From: Betaproteobacteria bacterium
GTDB taxonomy: Bacteria; Pseudomonadota; Gammaproteobacteria; Burkholderiales; Thiobacillaceae
Assembly: GCA_016234655.1 (NCBI GenBank)
Contig: JACRAU010000028.1
Location: forward strand, 1-64,000
Length of the DNA stretch: 64,000 bases
Direction: 5' to 3'
Below the pieces are notes generated by a model. It saw nothing but the letters and a program-made list of their open reading frames with translations. It had not been told where the DNA came from and made no database searches. Every line of letters begins with the position of its first letter. The stretch's first letter is position 1. A program made the translations under genes and the position numbers. Positions 53,478-62,121 of this stretch are shown piece after piece.

Positions 53478-56066
53478 ATGACTCGCACTTTCGCACTCTC
53501 CAGCTGGATCAAGACCTTCACCCCCTTCCGCCTCTGGTGGCCGATGATCAACCGCGGCACCATGAAAGAAGACGCCATGGCCGGCCTGACCGGCGCCATG
53601 ATCGTGTTGCCGCAAGGCGTGGCCTTCGCCACCATCGCCGGCCTGCCGCCGCAATTCGGCCTGTATGCCGCCATGGTGCCGGCCATCGTCGGCGCGATGT
53701 TCGGCTCCAGCTGGCATCTGGTCTCCGGCCCGACCACCGCGATCTCCATCGCGGTCTTCGCCGCGATGCACAACCTGGCCGAGCCCGGCAGCGTGGAATA
53801 CATCCGCCTGGTGCTCACGCTCACCTTCCTGGTCGGCGTTTATCAGACGATCCTCGGCCTGGCGCGCATGGGCACCCTGGTCAACTTCATCTCGCACACC
53901 GTGGTGATCGGCTTCACCGCCGGCGCGGCCATCCTGATCGCGGCCAGCCAGATCAAGAACTTCTTCGGCCTGCCGATCCCGCGCGGCACGCCGTTCTACG
54001 AGGTGATCCACCAACTGGTGGTGCAGTTCTTGCAGAGCAACCCCTATGTCACCGCCATCGGCATCGCCACCCTGGCCAGCGGTCTGCTGGCCAAGCGCCT
54101 GCTGCCGAAGATCCCCTACATGATCGTCGCCATGGTCGTCGGCAGCGTCGTGGCCTTCATCGTCAATGCCATCCTGGGCGGCGAAGCGGCGACCGGCATC
54201 AAGACCGTGGGCGCCCTGCCCGCCGGCCTGCCGCCGCTGTCGCTGCCCGATTTCTCCTGGGACGCGATCCGCGACACCGCCCGCCCGGCCTTGATCATCA
54301 CCCTGCTGGCGCTGACCGAGGCGGTATCGATCTCGCGCGCCATCGCCACCCGTTCCGAGCAGCGCATCGACGGCAACCAGGAGTTCGTCGGCCAGGGCTT
54401 GTCCAATCTGGTCGGCAGTTTCTTCTCGGCCTATGCATCAAGCGGCTCGTTCAACCGCAGCGGCGTCAACTACGAGGCCGGCGCCCGCACGCCGCTGGCC
54501 ACGGTGTTCGCCTCGGTCTTCCTGGTGTTGATCCTGCTGCTGGTCGCGCCGCTCGCCGCCTACCTACCCACCGCCGCCATGGCCGGCATTCTGTTCCTGG
54601 TGGCCTGGGGCCTGATCGATTTCCACCACATCCGGTCGATCTGGCAGACCAGCAAGCCCGAGGCGGCCATCCTCTGGGTCACCCTGATCGGCACCCTGAT
54701 CAATCTGGAAGAAGGCATCTTCATGGGCGTGCTGCTGTCGCTCGTGATGTACCTCTACCGCAGCTCGCGGCCGCTGGTCGAGCCGGTAGTGCCCGCCGGC
54801 GACCCAGGCGCCTACCACTTCGAAAACGCCAAGGGCCGGCCGGAGTGCCCGCAGGTGCGCTTCGTCCGCCTCCACGGTTCGATCTACTTCGGCGCCGTCG
54901 ACCACGTGCAACAGGCCCTGCAGCAGATCGACGAAGACAACCCGCAACAAAAGACCGTGGTCATCGCCGCGCCGGCGATCAACTTCGTCGATGTCGCCGG
55001 CGCCGAGATGTTGGCCCAGGAGGCGCGCCGCCGTAGGCGCCTGGGCGGCGGCCTGTACTTCTACCGGCTGAAGGATTCGGTGCACCGGTTCCTGCGCCAG
55101 GGCGAATACCTGAAGGACATCGGCGAAGGCGGTTTCTTTCCGGTGAAGTCCAATGTCTCCGGCGCCATCTACTGGACCTTGGACCCCGAGGTCTGCCGCA
55201 GCTGCAAGACCCGCATCTTCAAGGAATGCCACGGCGAGGTGCTGCCCGACGGCCATCGCCGCCTGCGCCTGATGTTCGCCACCGACGGTTCGGAATACAG
55301 CCAGGGGCCACAATCGGTAGCACTGACCCTGGCCAAACAACTCGACCTGACGCTGGACGCGATGACCATGGCGACGGCGGAAGACACGGGCGCCGCAGCC
55401 GACCGGCTGGATGAGGTGCAACTGGCGTGCAGCCAAGAGGCGATCTGCTGCAACTCGGTACTGCGCCACGGCAGCGATCCGATCAAGGAAGTGGTGGAGG
55501 CCGCGCGCGCTGCCGACAGCAATCTGCTGATCATCGGCCGCCGCCCGCCCAAGGGCCTGACCGACCGCATGGTCGGCGTGCACGCCGCCAAGATCATCAC
55601 CGAGGCGCCGTGCCATGTGCTGGTCGTGCCGCAAACCGGCCGGATGTGGCGGAAACGGATCATGGTCTGCTTCGACGCCTCGCCCAGCGCGGTGGCGGCG
55701 GCGGAGATCGCCACCACCCTGGCCAAGAACAGCGGCATCCCCATCACCGTGATTTCGGTGGCCAAGGAGAACCACCCGGCCGCGAAACTGATGCAGGCCG
55801 CGCTGGACGAGACCGTGCAGATGATGCGCATGGAAGGGGTCGAGGCCGATGCCCGGCTGGTCTTCGGGCCGGCCGCGCAGACTTTGATCGAGCAGGCCGA
55901 CCTCATCGGCGCCGACCTCGTCGTGGTCGGCATGCGCCACGGCGGCCTGCACCGTGCCCTGCCCAGCCGGGTGGTCGATCCGCTGCTCGGCCAGATCGAG
56001 CGGCCGGTGCTCATCGCCAAGACCACGAGCGCGAAGGACATCGCCGACGCGCGCGGCCGTTTCTGA
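53478..56066 (+). CDS. SulP permease fused to STAS, a cysteine motif and two universal stress domains
   Basis: An 862-residue fusion. Residues 1 to about 440 are a SulP anion transporter (VLPQGVAFATIAGLPPQFGLYAA, SGSFNRSGVNYEAGARTPL). A STAS domain covers about 455-560. At about 570-583 is a CxxC-x6-C motif (VCRSCKTRIFKEC). Two UspA domains follow (from about 592, LMFATDGSEYS, and about 726, IMVCFDASPSA), each ending with a LVVPQ or LIAK strand. Fused Usp domains suggest nucleotide-sensing control. The substrate is probably bicarbonate or sulfate. A strong terminator follows. Confidence 0.88.
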   Translation: MTRTFALSSWIKTFTPFRLWWPMINRGTMKEDAMAGLTGAMIVLPQGVAFATIAGLPPQFGLYAAMVPAIVGAMFGSSWHLVSGPTTAISIAVFAAMHNLAEPGSVEYIRLVLTLTFLVGVYQTILGLARMGTLVNFISHTVVIGFTAGAAILIAASQIKNFFGLPIPRGTPFYEVIHQLVVQFLQSNPYVTAIGIATLASGLLAKRLLPKIPYMIVAMVVGSVVAFIVNAILGGEAATGIKTVGALPAGLPPLSLPDFSWDAIRDTARPALIITLLALTEAVSISRAIATRSEQRIDGNQEFVGQGLSNLVGSFFSAYASSGSFNRSGVNYEAGARTPLATVFASVFLVLILLLVAPLAAYLPTAAMAGILFLVAWGLIDFHHIRSIWQTSKPEAAILWVTLIGTLINLEEGIFMGVLLSLVMYLYRSSRPLVEPVVPAGDPGAYHFENAKGRPECPQVRFVRLHGSIYFGAVDHVQQALQQIDEDNPQQKTVVIAAPAINFVDVAGAEMLAQEARRRRRLGGGLYFYRLKDSVHRFLRQGEYLKDIGEGGFFPVKSNVSGAIYWTLDPEVCRSCKTRIFKECHGEVLPDGHRRLRLMFATDGSEYSQGPQSVALTLAKQLDLTLDAMTMATAEDTGAAADRLDEVQLACSQEAICCNSVLRHGSDPIKEVVEAARAADSNLLIIGRRPPKGLTDRMVGVHAAKIITEAPCHVLVVPQTGRMWRKRIMVCFDASPSAVAAAEIATTLAKNSGIPITVISVAKENHPAAKLMQAALDETVQMMRMEGVEADARLVFGPAAQTLIEQADLIGADLVVVGMRHGGLHRALPSRVVDPLLGQIERPVLIAKTTSAKDIADARGRF

Positions 56067-56095
56067 TCCCGTAGCGCTTACCGCCGCCTTGCCGG

Positions 56096-56122
56096 CAAAC
56101 GCCCCCGGATCGGGGGCGTTTG
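56096..56122 (+). terminator. GC-rich hairpin after the SulP-Usp gene
   Basis: CAAACGCCCCCG and CGGGGGCGTTTG make a perfect 12-bp stem around GAT, 29 bp after the stop codon. It sits between two convergent genes, and its A/T-rich flanks make it a plausible bidirectional terminator. A second, partial GGATCCGG copy follows to about 56143. Confidence 0.75.
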
Positions 56123-56142
56123 CCCCGGATCCGGGAGCGTTT

Positions 56143-57195
56143 TCATATCTGCTCCAGCGTACGCGTGGCCCAACTCAGGATGGCCGTGCGCGCGTGCATC
56201 TTTTCCGCCAGCGCCGAATAGTCCTTGCCGATCACCTCGGCGGCGAACTCGCACATGAAGCGCGCCTTGAGCATGGCCCGCGCGCGGTCGACGCCGATCT
56301 CGTCGTAGGGCGCCGAGGCCAGCAGCAGAAAGCCGTCGTCGGGGATGCGCCCGGCCTGCATATTGGACTGGATGATACCGGCCGCCTTGCGGATGGGATC
56401 GGCCAGGTCCGGGCTGTAGGGGCCGATGATCAATGCGAGGTTGGGCATGTGCAGCCAGTCGAAACCGCGGCCGATGCAGATCATCCATTCCCGGTGTTCG
56501 ATGTCGAGGGTACGCGTCATCTTGCGCACCTCGGCGATGTGATCCAGGTTGCCGAGCAGCAGGGGCAGCAGGTCGGCCCGCACCTGCGCGGGCATGTCCG
56601 GGAACAGCCGCGCCAGACGTGGCATCAGGCCCTCGCGGTCGGCGTCGCCCATCTCGGCCATGTTCAACACCTCGCCATTGGCGCCATGCAGGATGATGGC
56701 GTCCTCGTCGGTCTCGAAGCCGCAGACCAGAGGATAGACCGTGCCGTGGCCGGTGCCGAAAAGCTGCTCGACCTGGGCCTTGATCTCGAAGGTGTGGGCG
56801 CGGGCGGCATCGGTGCAATAGTTGAAGCCGGCGCAGCCGCGATGCTCGCTGCCCTTGGAGAAGTGATAGGTGATGACGACCAGGCTGCGCCGGCCGGCGG
56901 AAACCACCTTGGCCACCGCGGCCTCCAGCGTCTCGCCCAGATGCGGCCAGCCCAGGTTGAACATGCCGCCCAGGTTGCGGAAGGGCTGGATGATGCCGGC
57001 CGGCGTGTTGGTCGCGATCGGGATGTTGATGCGGCCGTCCATGCATTTGAGCACCAGGATGGCGGTGGGGTGTTCGGCCATATAGCGCTTGCGGGCGAGA
57101 TAGGCCTCGGGGCTGGCGTAGGCGGCGGCATGGCGCCGCGCCAGATCGAACAACCAGTCGATGCGTTCGGCGATAGGTTTGCTGTAAGTATCCAC
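56143..57195 (-). CDS. Putative beta-carbonic-anhydrase-like zinc protein
   Basis: A 350-residue cytoplasmic protein. The segment LVLKCMDGRIN provides Cys51, Asp53 and Arg55 (CxDxR) and SEHRGCAGF provides His118 and Cys121 (HxxC), the four zinc ligands plus Asp-Arg dyad of beta carbonic anhydrases. Between them, TPAGIIQPFRNLGG resembles the beta-CA RNAGG loop. The protein is far longer than ordinary beta-CAs and the C-terminal 200 residues are unfamiliar. I chose the GTG at 57195, with GGAG upstream, over a TTG at 57285. Activity is not proven; the SulP neighbours fit CO2/bicarbonate chemistry. Confidence 0.72.
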   Translation of the reverse strand: MDTYSKPIAERIDWLFDLARRHAAAYASPEAYLARKRYMAEHPTAILVLKCMDGRINIPIATNTPAGIIQPFRNLGGMFNLGWPHLGETLEAAVAKVVSAGRRSLVVITYHFSKGSEHRGCAGFNYCTDAARAHTFEIKAQVEQLFGTGHGTVYPLVCGFETDEDAIILHGANGEVLNMAEMGDADREGLMPRLARLFPDMPAQVRADLLPLLLGNLDHIAEVRKMTRTLDIEHREWMICIGRGFDWLHMPNLALIIGPYSPDLADPIRKAAGIIQSNMQAGRIPDDGFLLLASAPYDEIGVDRARAMLKARFMCEFAAEVIGKDYSALAEKMHARTAILSWATRTLEQI

Positions 57196-57582
57196 GTTCG
57201 CGTATCTCCAACTCCGGTTTGCACTGCCATCGGCGGGTAATTTACTACATCGATGCCTTGGGGCCTGCCTTAAAAAATCCACCAAGCCTGGAACTGCCTG
57301 GCCGCAATGCAGGCTGCATCGCGGCCAGGATACCCAAAGGGCATAAAGGCCGCTTCTACGGGAAGGCGGTGATTTTTTTAAGCCAGTTTCTGAGAGCCTG
57401 TCTCATAAAATCCCGCCGGCGCGAACGAAGACCCAACGCGCACCAGCCGAGCCAACCCAGCGCCGAAATTTCTGCAAGCATGCCATCTCTAGGTATCATC
57501 GAGGCTAGTCACCGGTTTGGCCATGGCCTCGATTGGCCGCATTCGGCTACCACCCTCGACCAATCCGCAATAAGGAATGCCC
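57196..57582. other. Intergenic region between the CA-like and uspA genes
   Basis: These 387 bp contain a hairpin with a perfect 9-bp outer stem (57297-57305 with 57321-57329) and an imperfect hairpin followed by seven T at about 57374-57380. The text GAGCCTGTCTCATAAAAT near 57395 looks like an insertion-sequence end, but I find no matching partner end. Promoters for both divergent genes must lie here; none is clear. Confidence 0.4.
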
Positions 57583-58011
57583 ATGGCTTACACGATTCTG
57601 CTTCCCGTCGACGGTTCCGAAGGTTCGGCGCGCGCCGCCCGCCAAGTGGCCGCCATCGCCAAGACGATGCCCGACCTCGAAGTCCGTCTGGTCAACGTCC
57701 AGCCCCTGGGCGACGACTGGATGACCCGCCGTTCGATCAAGCCCGAAGAGCTCGCGCAGATGGAGCAGGAATGGGGCGAGGCCTCACTGGCACCTGCGCG
57801 CGACATCCTCGAATCCGCCGGCATCGCCCACACCGAACACATCGTGCAGGGCGATGTGCCCGAGACCATCGCTCGCCTTGCCGTTGAATACGCTTGCGAC
57901 CAGATCGTCATGGGTACCCGCGGCCAGTCCGCCCTGGCTGGCCTGCTGATGGGCTCGGTCGCAACCAAGGTGCTGCACCTATCGAAGATCCCCGTCACCT
58001 TGGTCAAATAA
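57583..58011 (+). CDS. Universal stress protein, UspA family
   Basis: A 142-residue single-domain Usp. The N-terminal ILLPVDGSEGSARAA and the ATP-binding tail IVMGTRGQSALAGLLMGSVATKVL (G-x2-G-x9-G-S) show an ATP-binding type Usp. AAGGA at 57572-57576 sits 6 bp from this ATG and would be too close to the one at 57577. It is 21 bp upstream of the NhaD-like permease gene, so the two are probably cotranscribed. Confidence 0.93.
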   Translation: MAYTILLPVDGSEGSARAARQVAAIAKTMPDLEVRLVNVQPLGDDWMTRRSIKPEELAQMEQEWGEASLAPARDILESAGIAHTEHIVQGDVPETIARLAVEYACDQIVMGTRGQSALAGLLMGSVATKVLHLSKIPVTLVK

Positions 58012-58032
58012 CCCGCCCCAAACAAGAAGAAG

Positions 58033-59367
58033 ATGTCCGCCATGAACAAACTCCGGTTCTGGGCCCTCGCCGGCCTGATCGTCGCCCTGCCCGCCCACGC
58101 CGCCGATGGCCCTGCCGTCTTCGGCATCCCCGTCGATTTCATCCTGTTCGCCAGCACCCTGCTCGGCGTCGCCCTGTTCCATCACCACACCCTCCGGGTG
58201 GCGCTCACGGGCCTTGCCGTGATCTCGCTCTACAAGATCGGCTTCACCGGTTTCCATGAAGGCACGGGCGTGATGGGCTGGCTCGCGCACCTGCGGCACG
58301 AATGGGTGGTGCTGACCAATCTGCTCGGCCTGCTCCTGGGCTTCGCGCTGCTCGCCCGCCACTTCGAGGACAGCGGCGTGCCGCATGTGTTGCCGCGTTT
58401 TCTGCCCGACGACTGGAAGGGCGCATTCGTCTTGCTGGCGATGGTCTTCGTCATGTCCGGCTTCCTGGACAACATCGCCGCCGCCTTGATCGGCGGCACC
58501 GTGGCGGCCCATGTCTTCCGCCGCCGCGTGCACATCGGTTACCTCGCCGCCATCGTCGCCGCCTCCAATGCCGGCGGCGCGGGTTCGGTAGTCGGCGACA
58601 CCACCACCACCATGATGTGGATCGACGGCGTCAGCCCGCTCGACGTTACTCATGCCTATGTCGCGGCCTTCGCCGCTCTGCTTGCATTCGGCCTGATCGC
58701 CGCCCGGCAGCAGCACGCCTACCAGCCCATCGTCAAGGATGTCGTCGGCGACCCCAAAGTGGATTGGGCACGGGTCGGCATCGTCGGCTGGATCCTGATC
58801 GCGGCGGTCGCCACCAACGTCACCGTGAACAGTCTGTTCCCGGAACTGGCCGACGCCTTCCCCTTCCTTGGCGCGGCGGTATGGGTGGCCATCCTACTGG
58901 CCGTACCCTTGCGCAAACCGGAATGGAGCCTATTGCCCGACGCCGCGAAGGGCAGCGTCTTCCTGCTCTCGCTGGTGATATGCGCCTCGATGATGCCGGT
59001 GGAAAAACTGCCCGAGGCCTCCTGGCAAACCGCCTTCGGCCTCGGATTCGTCTCCGCCGTGTTCGACAATATCCCGCTCACCGCGCTGGCGCTCGCCCAA
59101 GGCGGCTACGACTGGGGCGTGCTCGCCTACGCCGTGGGCTTCGGCGGCTCGATGATCTGGTTCGGTTCCAGCGCGGGCGTCGCCTTGTCAAACCTGTTCC
59201 CGGAGGCCAAATCGGTCGGCGCCTGGCTCAAGGCCGGCTGGTATATCCCCGTCGCTTATGTGATCGGCTTCTTCGTCATGCTGGCCGTGGTCGGCTGGCA
59301 GCCGCACGAGGAAGCACGCACGGCAGCGCCGGCTGCAACCGTGGCGCCTGTGCACTCAGCACCGTAG
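58033..59367 (+). CDS. NhaD/ArsB-superfamily permease (citrate transporter/Na+:H+ antiporter-like)
   Basis: A 444-residue polytopic membrane protein. A signal-like first helix ends at PAHA, and about 11 further helices follow. The half-buried loops SGFLDNIAAALIGG and SAVFDNIPLTALAL are the paired inverted-repeat motifs of the ion-transporter superfamily (NhaD, ArsB, CitT). The GSVVGDTTTTMMWIDG loop fits NhaD-type Na+/H+ antiporters. The substrate is not settled. Coupled to uspA and near SulP and Chr genes, it could provide the Na+ or H+ gradient for Ci uptake; that is inference. Confidence 0.8.
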   Translation: MSAMNKLRFWALAGLIVALPAHAADGPAVFGIPVDFILFASTLLGVALFHHHTLRVALTGLAVISLYKIGFTGFHEGTGVMGWLAHLRHEWVVLTNLLGLLLGFALLARHFEDSGVPHVLPRFLPDDWKGAFVLLAMVFVMSGFLDNIAAALIGGTVAAHVFRRRVHIGYLAAIVAASNAGGAGSVVGDTTTTMMWIDGVSPLDVTHAYVAAFAALLAFGLIAARQQHAYQPIVKDVVGDPKVDWARVGIVGWILIAAVATNVTVNSLFPELADAFPFLGAAVWVAILLAVPLRKPEWSLLPDAAKGSVFLLSLVICASMMPVEKLPEASWQTAFGLGFVSAVFDNIPLTALALAQGGYDWGVLAYAVGFGGSMIWFGSSAGVALSNLFPEAKSVGAWLKAGWYIPVAYVIGFFVMLAVVGWQPHEEARTAAPAATVAPVHSAP

Positions 59368-59431
59368 GCGCAGCTTCAGGGCGCGCGGCCGGCCAGGTGC
59401 CGGGTCGAATGCGATAGACCCAAGCCGGCCG

Positions 59432-60772
59432 TCAGGCCCCTGCGGCAAAGGTGAAGACGAGGCCGAGCGCCGCGCAGGCGCCGATGACGCGCATGATGTC
59501 CAGCTTGTATTTCCACAAGGCGATGAAGGCCGCCACCGCAATCGCCACCGCCACGGGTTGGAATGCACCGGCGAACGGATCGGACTCGACGCCCTGCGGC
59601 CAGAACACGTGCCAGGCGAAGAACACCGCCAGGTTGACCACCACGCCGACCACGGCGGCGGTGATGCCGGTGAGCGGCGCGACGAATTTCATGTCGCCGT
59701 GGGTGGCCTCGACCAGCGGCGCGCCGGCCAGGATGAACAAATAACTGGGCAGGAAGGTGAAGAAGGTGGCCACGGTGGCGCCGAGCACGCCGGCCCAGAA
59801 CAGGGCGTCCGGACCGAAGATGGCATGGGTCCAGGCACCGACGAAACCGACGAAGGCGACCACCATGATCAGCGGCCCCGGCGTGGTCTCGCCCAGGGCC
59901 AGGCCGTCGATCATCTGGGGGCCGGTCAGCCAACCGTAGTGCTCGACCCCGCCTTGGTAGACGTAAGGCAGCACGGCATAAGCGCCGCCGAAGGTGACCA
60001 GCGCGGCCTTGGTGAAGAAGCTGGCCATATTGCCGAGCACCCCGCCCGGCAATAGCAGCATGGCCCCGCCCCAGAGGAAGACGAACAGGCCGACCAGCCA
60101 AGCCAAGCGGCCGGCGCGGAATTTCACGTGGGCCGGCGGCTCGGTGTCGTCGTCGATCAGGGCCGGGCCGTAATCCTTGTCCGACGCGCTGTGGCCGCCG
60201 CCGGCCTTGAACTTCGCCGGCGCGATGCGGCCGCCGACGTAACCGGCGATGCCGGCCGCCAGCACGATGTAGGGGAAGGGTATGTGAAAGACGAAGATGG
60301 CGAGGAAGGAGGCCGCGGCGAAGGCCCACAGCACCTTGTTCTTCAGCGCCCGCGAGCCGATGCGCCAGGCCGCGAACAGCACGATGGCCACCACCGCCGG
60401 CTTGATGCCGGCGAACACGCCCTGCACGAATTGCACATCGCCGAAGGCGAGATAGACGTAGGTGAGCGCGATCAGGATGAACAGCGAGGGCAACACGAAC
60501 AGGGTGCCGGCGACGATGCCGCCCCAGGTGCGATGCAGCAGCCAGCCGATGTAGATGGCCAATTGCTGGGCCTCGGGGCCGGGCAGCAGCATGCAATAGT
60601 TGAGCGCATGCAGGAAGCGGTGCTCGGATATCCAGCGCCGCTTCTCGACCAGCTCCTGGTGCATCATGGATATCTGCCCGGCCGGGCCGCCGAAGCTGAT
60701 GAAGCCGAGCTTCAGCCAGTAGCGAAAGGCCTCCCAGAACGTGGGGTGCGCGGGGCGGGTCTGTGGGTCCAT
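59432..60772 (-). CDS. chrA: ChrA family transporter (two-domain)
   Basis: A 446-residue member of the CHR family with two homologous halves. The first has FGGPAGQISMMHQELVEKRRWI, the second FGGAYAVLPYVYQGGVE and ETTPGPLIMVVAFVG, the hallmark motifs. About 10-12 helices are expected. Known members export chromate, but CHR proteins have also been implicated in dissolved inorganic carbon uptake in Thiomicrospira-group chemoautotrophs, and the genomic setting makes that worth considering. There is no ChrB or other chromate gene nearby. Confidence 0.88.
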   Translation of the reverse strand: MDPQTRPAHPTFWEAFRYWLKLGFISFGGPAGQISMMHQELVEKRRWISEHRFLHALNYCMLLPGPEAQQLAIYIGWLLHRTWGGIVAGTLFVLPSLFILIALTYVYLAFGDVQFVQGVFAGIKPAVVAIVLFAAWRIGSRALKNKVLWAFAAASFLAIFVFHIPFPYIVLAAGIAGYVGGRIAPAKFKAGGGHSASDKDYGPALIDDDTEPPAHVKFRAGRLAWLVGLFVFLWGGAMLLLPGGVLGNMASFFTKAALVTFGGAYAVLPYVYQGGVEHYGWLTGPQMIDGLALGETTPGPLIMVVAFVGFVGAWTHAIFGPDALFWAGVLGATVATFFTFLPSYLFILAGAPLVEATHGDMKFVAPLTGITAAVVGVVVNLAVFFAWHVFWPQGVESDPFAGAFQPVAVAIAVAAFIALWKYKLDIMRVIGACAALGLVFTFAAGA

Positions 60773-60894
60773 GCGATGCGGTCTCCTGTTTCTAGTGTTA
60801 TCGGACAGGCCAAAGCCGCGACCTTACCAGAAGCACTGGCCTTGCGTCGCCCATGGCGATAAAGTGGGCACATATTGCACTGGAGAACACGCCG

Positions 60895-61107
60895 ATGGAC
60901 CCAACCCCGGAAGAGATCGCCGAGATCAACGCCCGCATCCTGGCCCTGGAGACCGAGCACCAGGATATGGATCGCGCGATCGAGCACCTGATCAAGACCG
61001 GCTACTCGGACGAATTGAGTATTCGCCGTTTGAAGAAACGCAAGCTCACGATCAAGGACGAGATCGCGCGCTTGAAAATGACCTTGATGCCGGACGTGCC
61101 GGCCTAA
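60895..61107 (+). CDS. YdcH-like (DUF465) small helical protein
   Basis: A 70-residue coiled-coil protein of the YdcH/DUF465 family: IAEINARILALETEHQDMDRAIEHL, then LSIRRLKKRKLTIKDEIARL, which is the typical two-helix antiparallel pattern with the LKKRKL-x2-KDEI motif. Function of the family is unknown. GGAG at 60882-60885 supports the ATG at 60895; a longer frame from 60853 lacks a site. It stands alone between divergent chrA and a convergent gene. Confidence 0.88.
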   Translation: MDPTPEEIAEINARILALETEHQDMDRAIEHLIKTGYSDELSIRRLKKRKLTIKDEIARLKMTLMPDVPA

Positions 61108-61124
61108 CCGCCCCCGCCGTCTCG

Positions 61125-61625
61125 TCAGGCCTCGCCGCGCTCCTGGCGTATGCGCGCCTGGGTTTCGTGGGACAGCAGCTCGTCGGTCGTCAGCCGCAAA
61201 CGGCGCGACAGCATGCGCGCGATATTGCGATACAACTGCAGGGTCAAATCGGGGTGCCGCGCCAGCGCCTGGCGACTCAAGGACAAGGTGATCGACGGCC
61301 CCAGCGCCCGCACCGAGGCGGTCCGCCGCACGTGCTCCAGGATCGCCATCTCGCCGAACACGTCGCCCTCGCCGAGCACGGCCAGGCGCACCTCGCCGCC
61401 CAGGGCATCCTTGCGGTAGACCTCCATCTTGCCCGAGACGATGACATACATCAGGTCGCCGATGGAGCCCTCCTCGAACACCACGGCATCGTCGTCGAAG
61501 GGCACCATCCCGGCCGCGCCGATCAGCGTATCCATGGCCTGGACATCCAAGTCCTGGAACAAGCCGCCCATCGAGGCCGCATTCAACAACACTTGTTGCA
61601 TGAATCTAGCGGTCATCGCCTCCAT
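61125..61625 (-). CDS. Cyclic-nucleotide-binding domain protein without DNA-binding domain
   Basis: A 166-residue cNMP-binding (CAP_ED) beta-roll protein. VFEEGSIGDLMYVIVSGKME and the phosphate-binding-cassette-like FGEMAILEHVRRTASVRAL are clear. The Crp/Fnr helix-turn-helix is absent; the protein ends in a short helical tail after LRLTTDELL. It may act by protein contact and not at DNA. The FGEMAIL...RTASV cassette keeps the Glu and Arg that contact cyclic nucleotide. It converges on the ydcH-like gene. Confidence 0.88.
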   Translation of the reverse strand: MEAMTARFMQQVLLNAASMGGLFQDLDVQAMDTLIGAAGMVPFDDDAVVFEEGSIGDLMYVIVSGKMEVYRKDALGGEVRLAVLGEGDVFGEMAILEHVRRTASVRALGPSITLSLSRQALARHPDLTLQLYRNIARMLSRRLRLTTDELLSHETQARIRQERGEA

Positions 61626-61688
61626 GCATCCCCCTCAATCCAGCGCAATAGGGTAGCTATACTGCACCGAGCACCCCGGAAAGCCAAT

Positions 61689-62117
61689 ATGGAAATCACC
61701 GTCTACCGCGACCGGCCCATCGCCCGCGAGGCCAAGACCTTGCCGGCCGCCATCTACAACCTGTCCCACAGCCTGATCGCGCGCAGCCCCGCCGGCGTGG
61801 TGTTTGTGCCGATTCGCGGCATGCAGATGCTGGCGATTCTGGACGATGAGGAATTCGTCTTCTTAGACGGCCAGTACAAGAGTTGGGTCGAGATCGCCTG
61901 GCAGCACTTCCAGCCCCAGGCGCGGACCGCGCTTGATGAGCCGGTGCCTTACGATGCCGTGATCTACCACCCGGATGGCACGAAGAATCTGAATCGATTG
62001 ATGGCGGAATTCCCCAGGACCCTGTATGCCTTGTCGGAAAAAGACAAGATCGACGGCCCGGCCAAGGTGCTGAAGTTCGAGGCCAGGCATCCGCCCGGCA
62101 CCGACACAATCACCTGA
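61689..62117 (+). CDS. Conserved-looking protein of unknown function
   Basis: A 142-residue protein that I do not recognise. It has beta-rich segments (VVFVPIRGMQMLAILDDEEFVFLDGQYK is split by charged turns) and a tryptophan-bearing core (SWVEIAWQHF), no signal peptide and no membrane helix. Upstream sequence carries a weak GGAAAG ribosome site. Codon use matches the chromosome, so it is probably a true gene. It ends 4 bp before the convergent terC stop. Confidence 0.62.
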   Translation: MEITVYRDRPIAREAKTLPAAIYNLSHSLIARSPAGVVFVPIRGMQMLAILDDEEFVFLDGQYKSWVEIAWQHFQPQARTALDEPVPYDAVIYHPDGTKNLNRLMAEFPRTLYALSEKDKIDGPAKVLKFEARHPPGTDTIT

Positions 62118-62121
62118 CCCG

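Noticed and set aside
57390-57412. Insertion-sequence terminal repeat
   Set aside because: The text resembles an IS end, but no partner inverted end or transposase remnant is visible within the gap.
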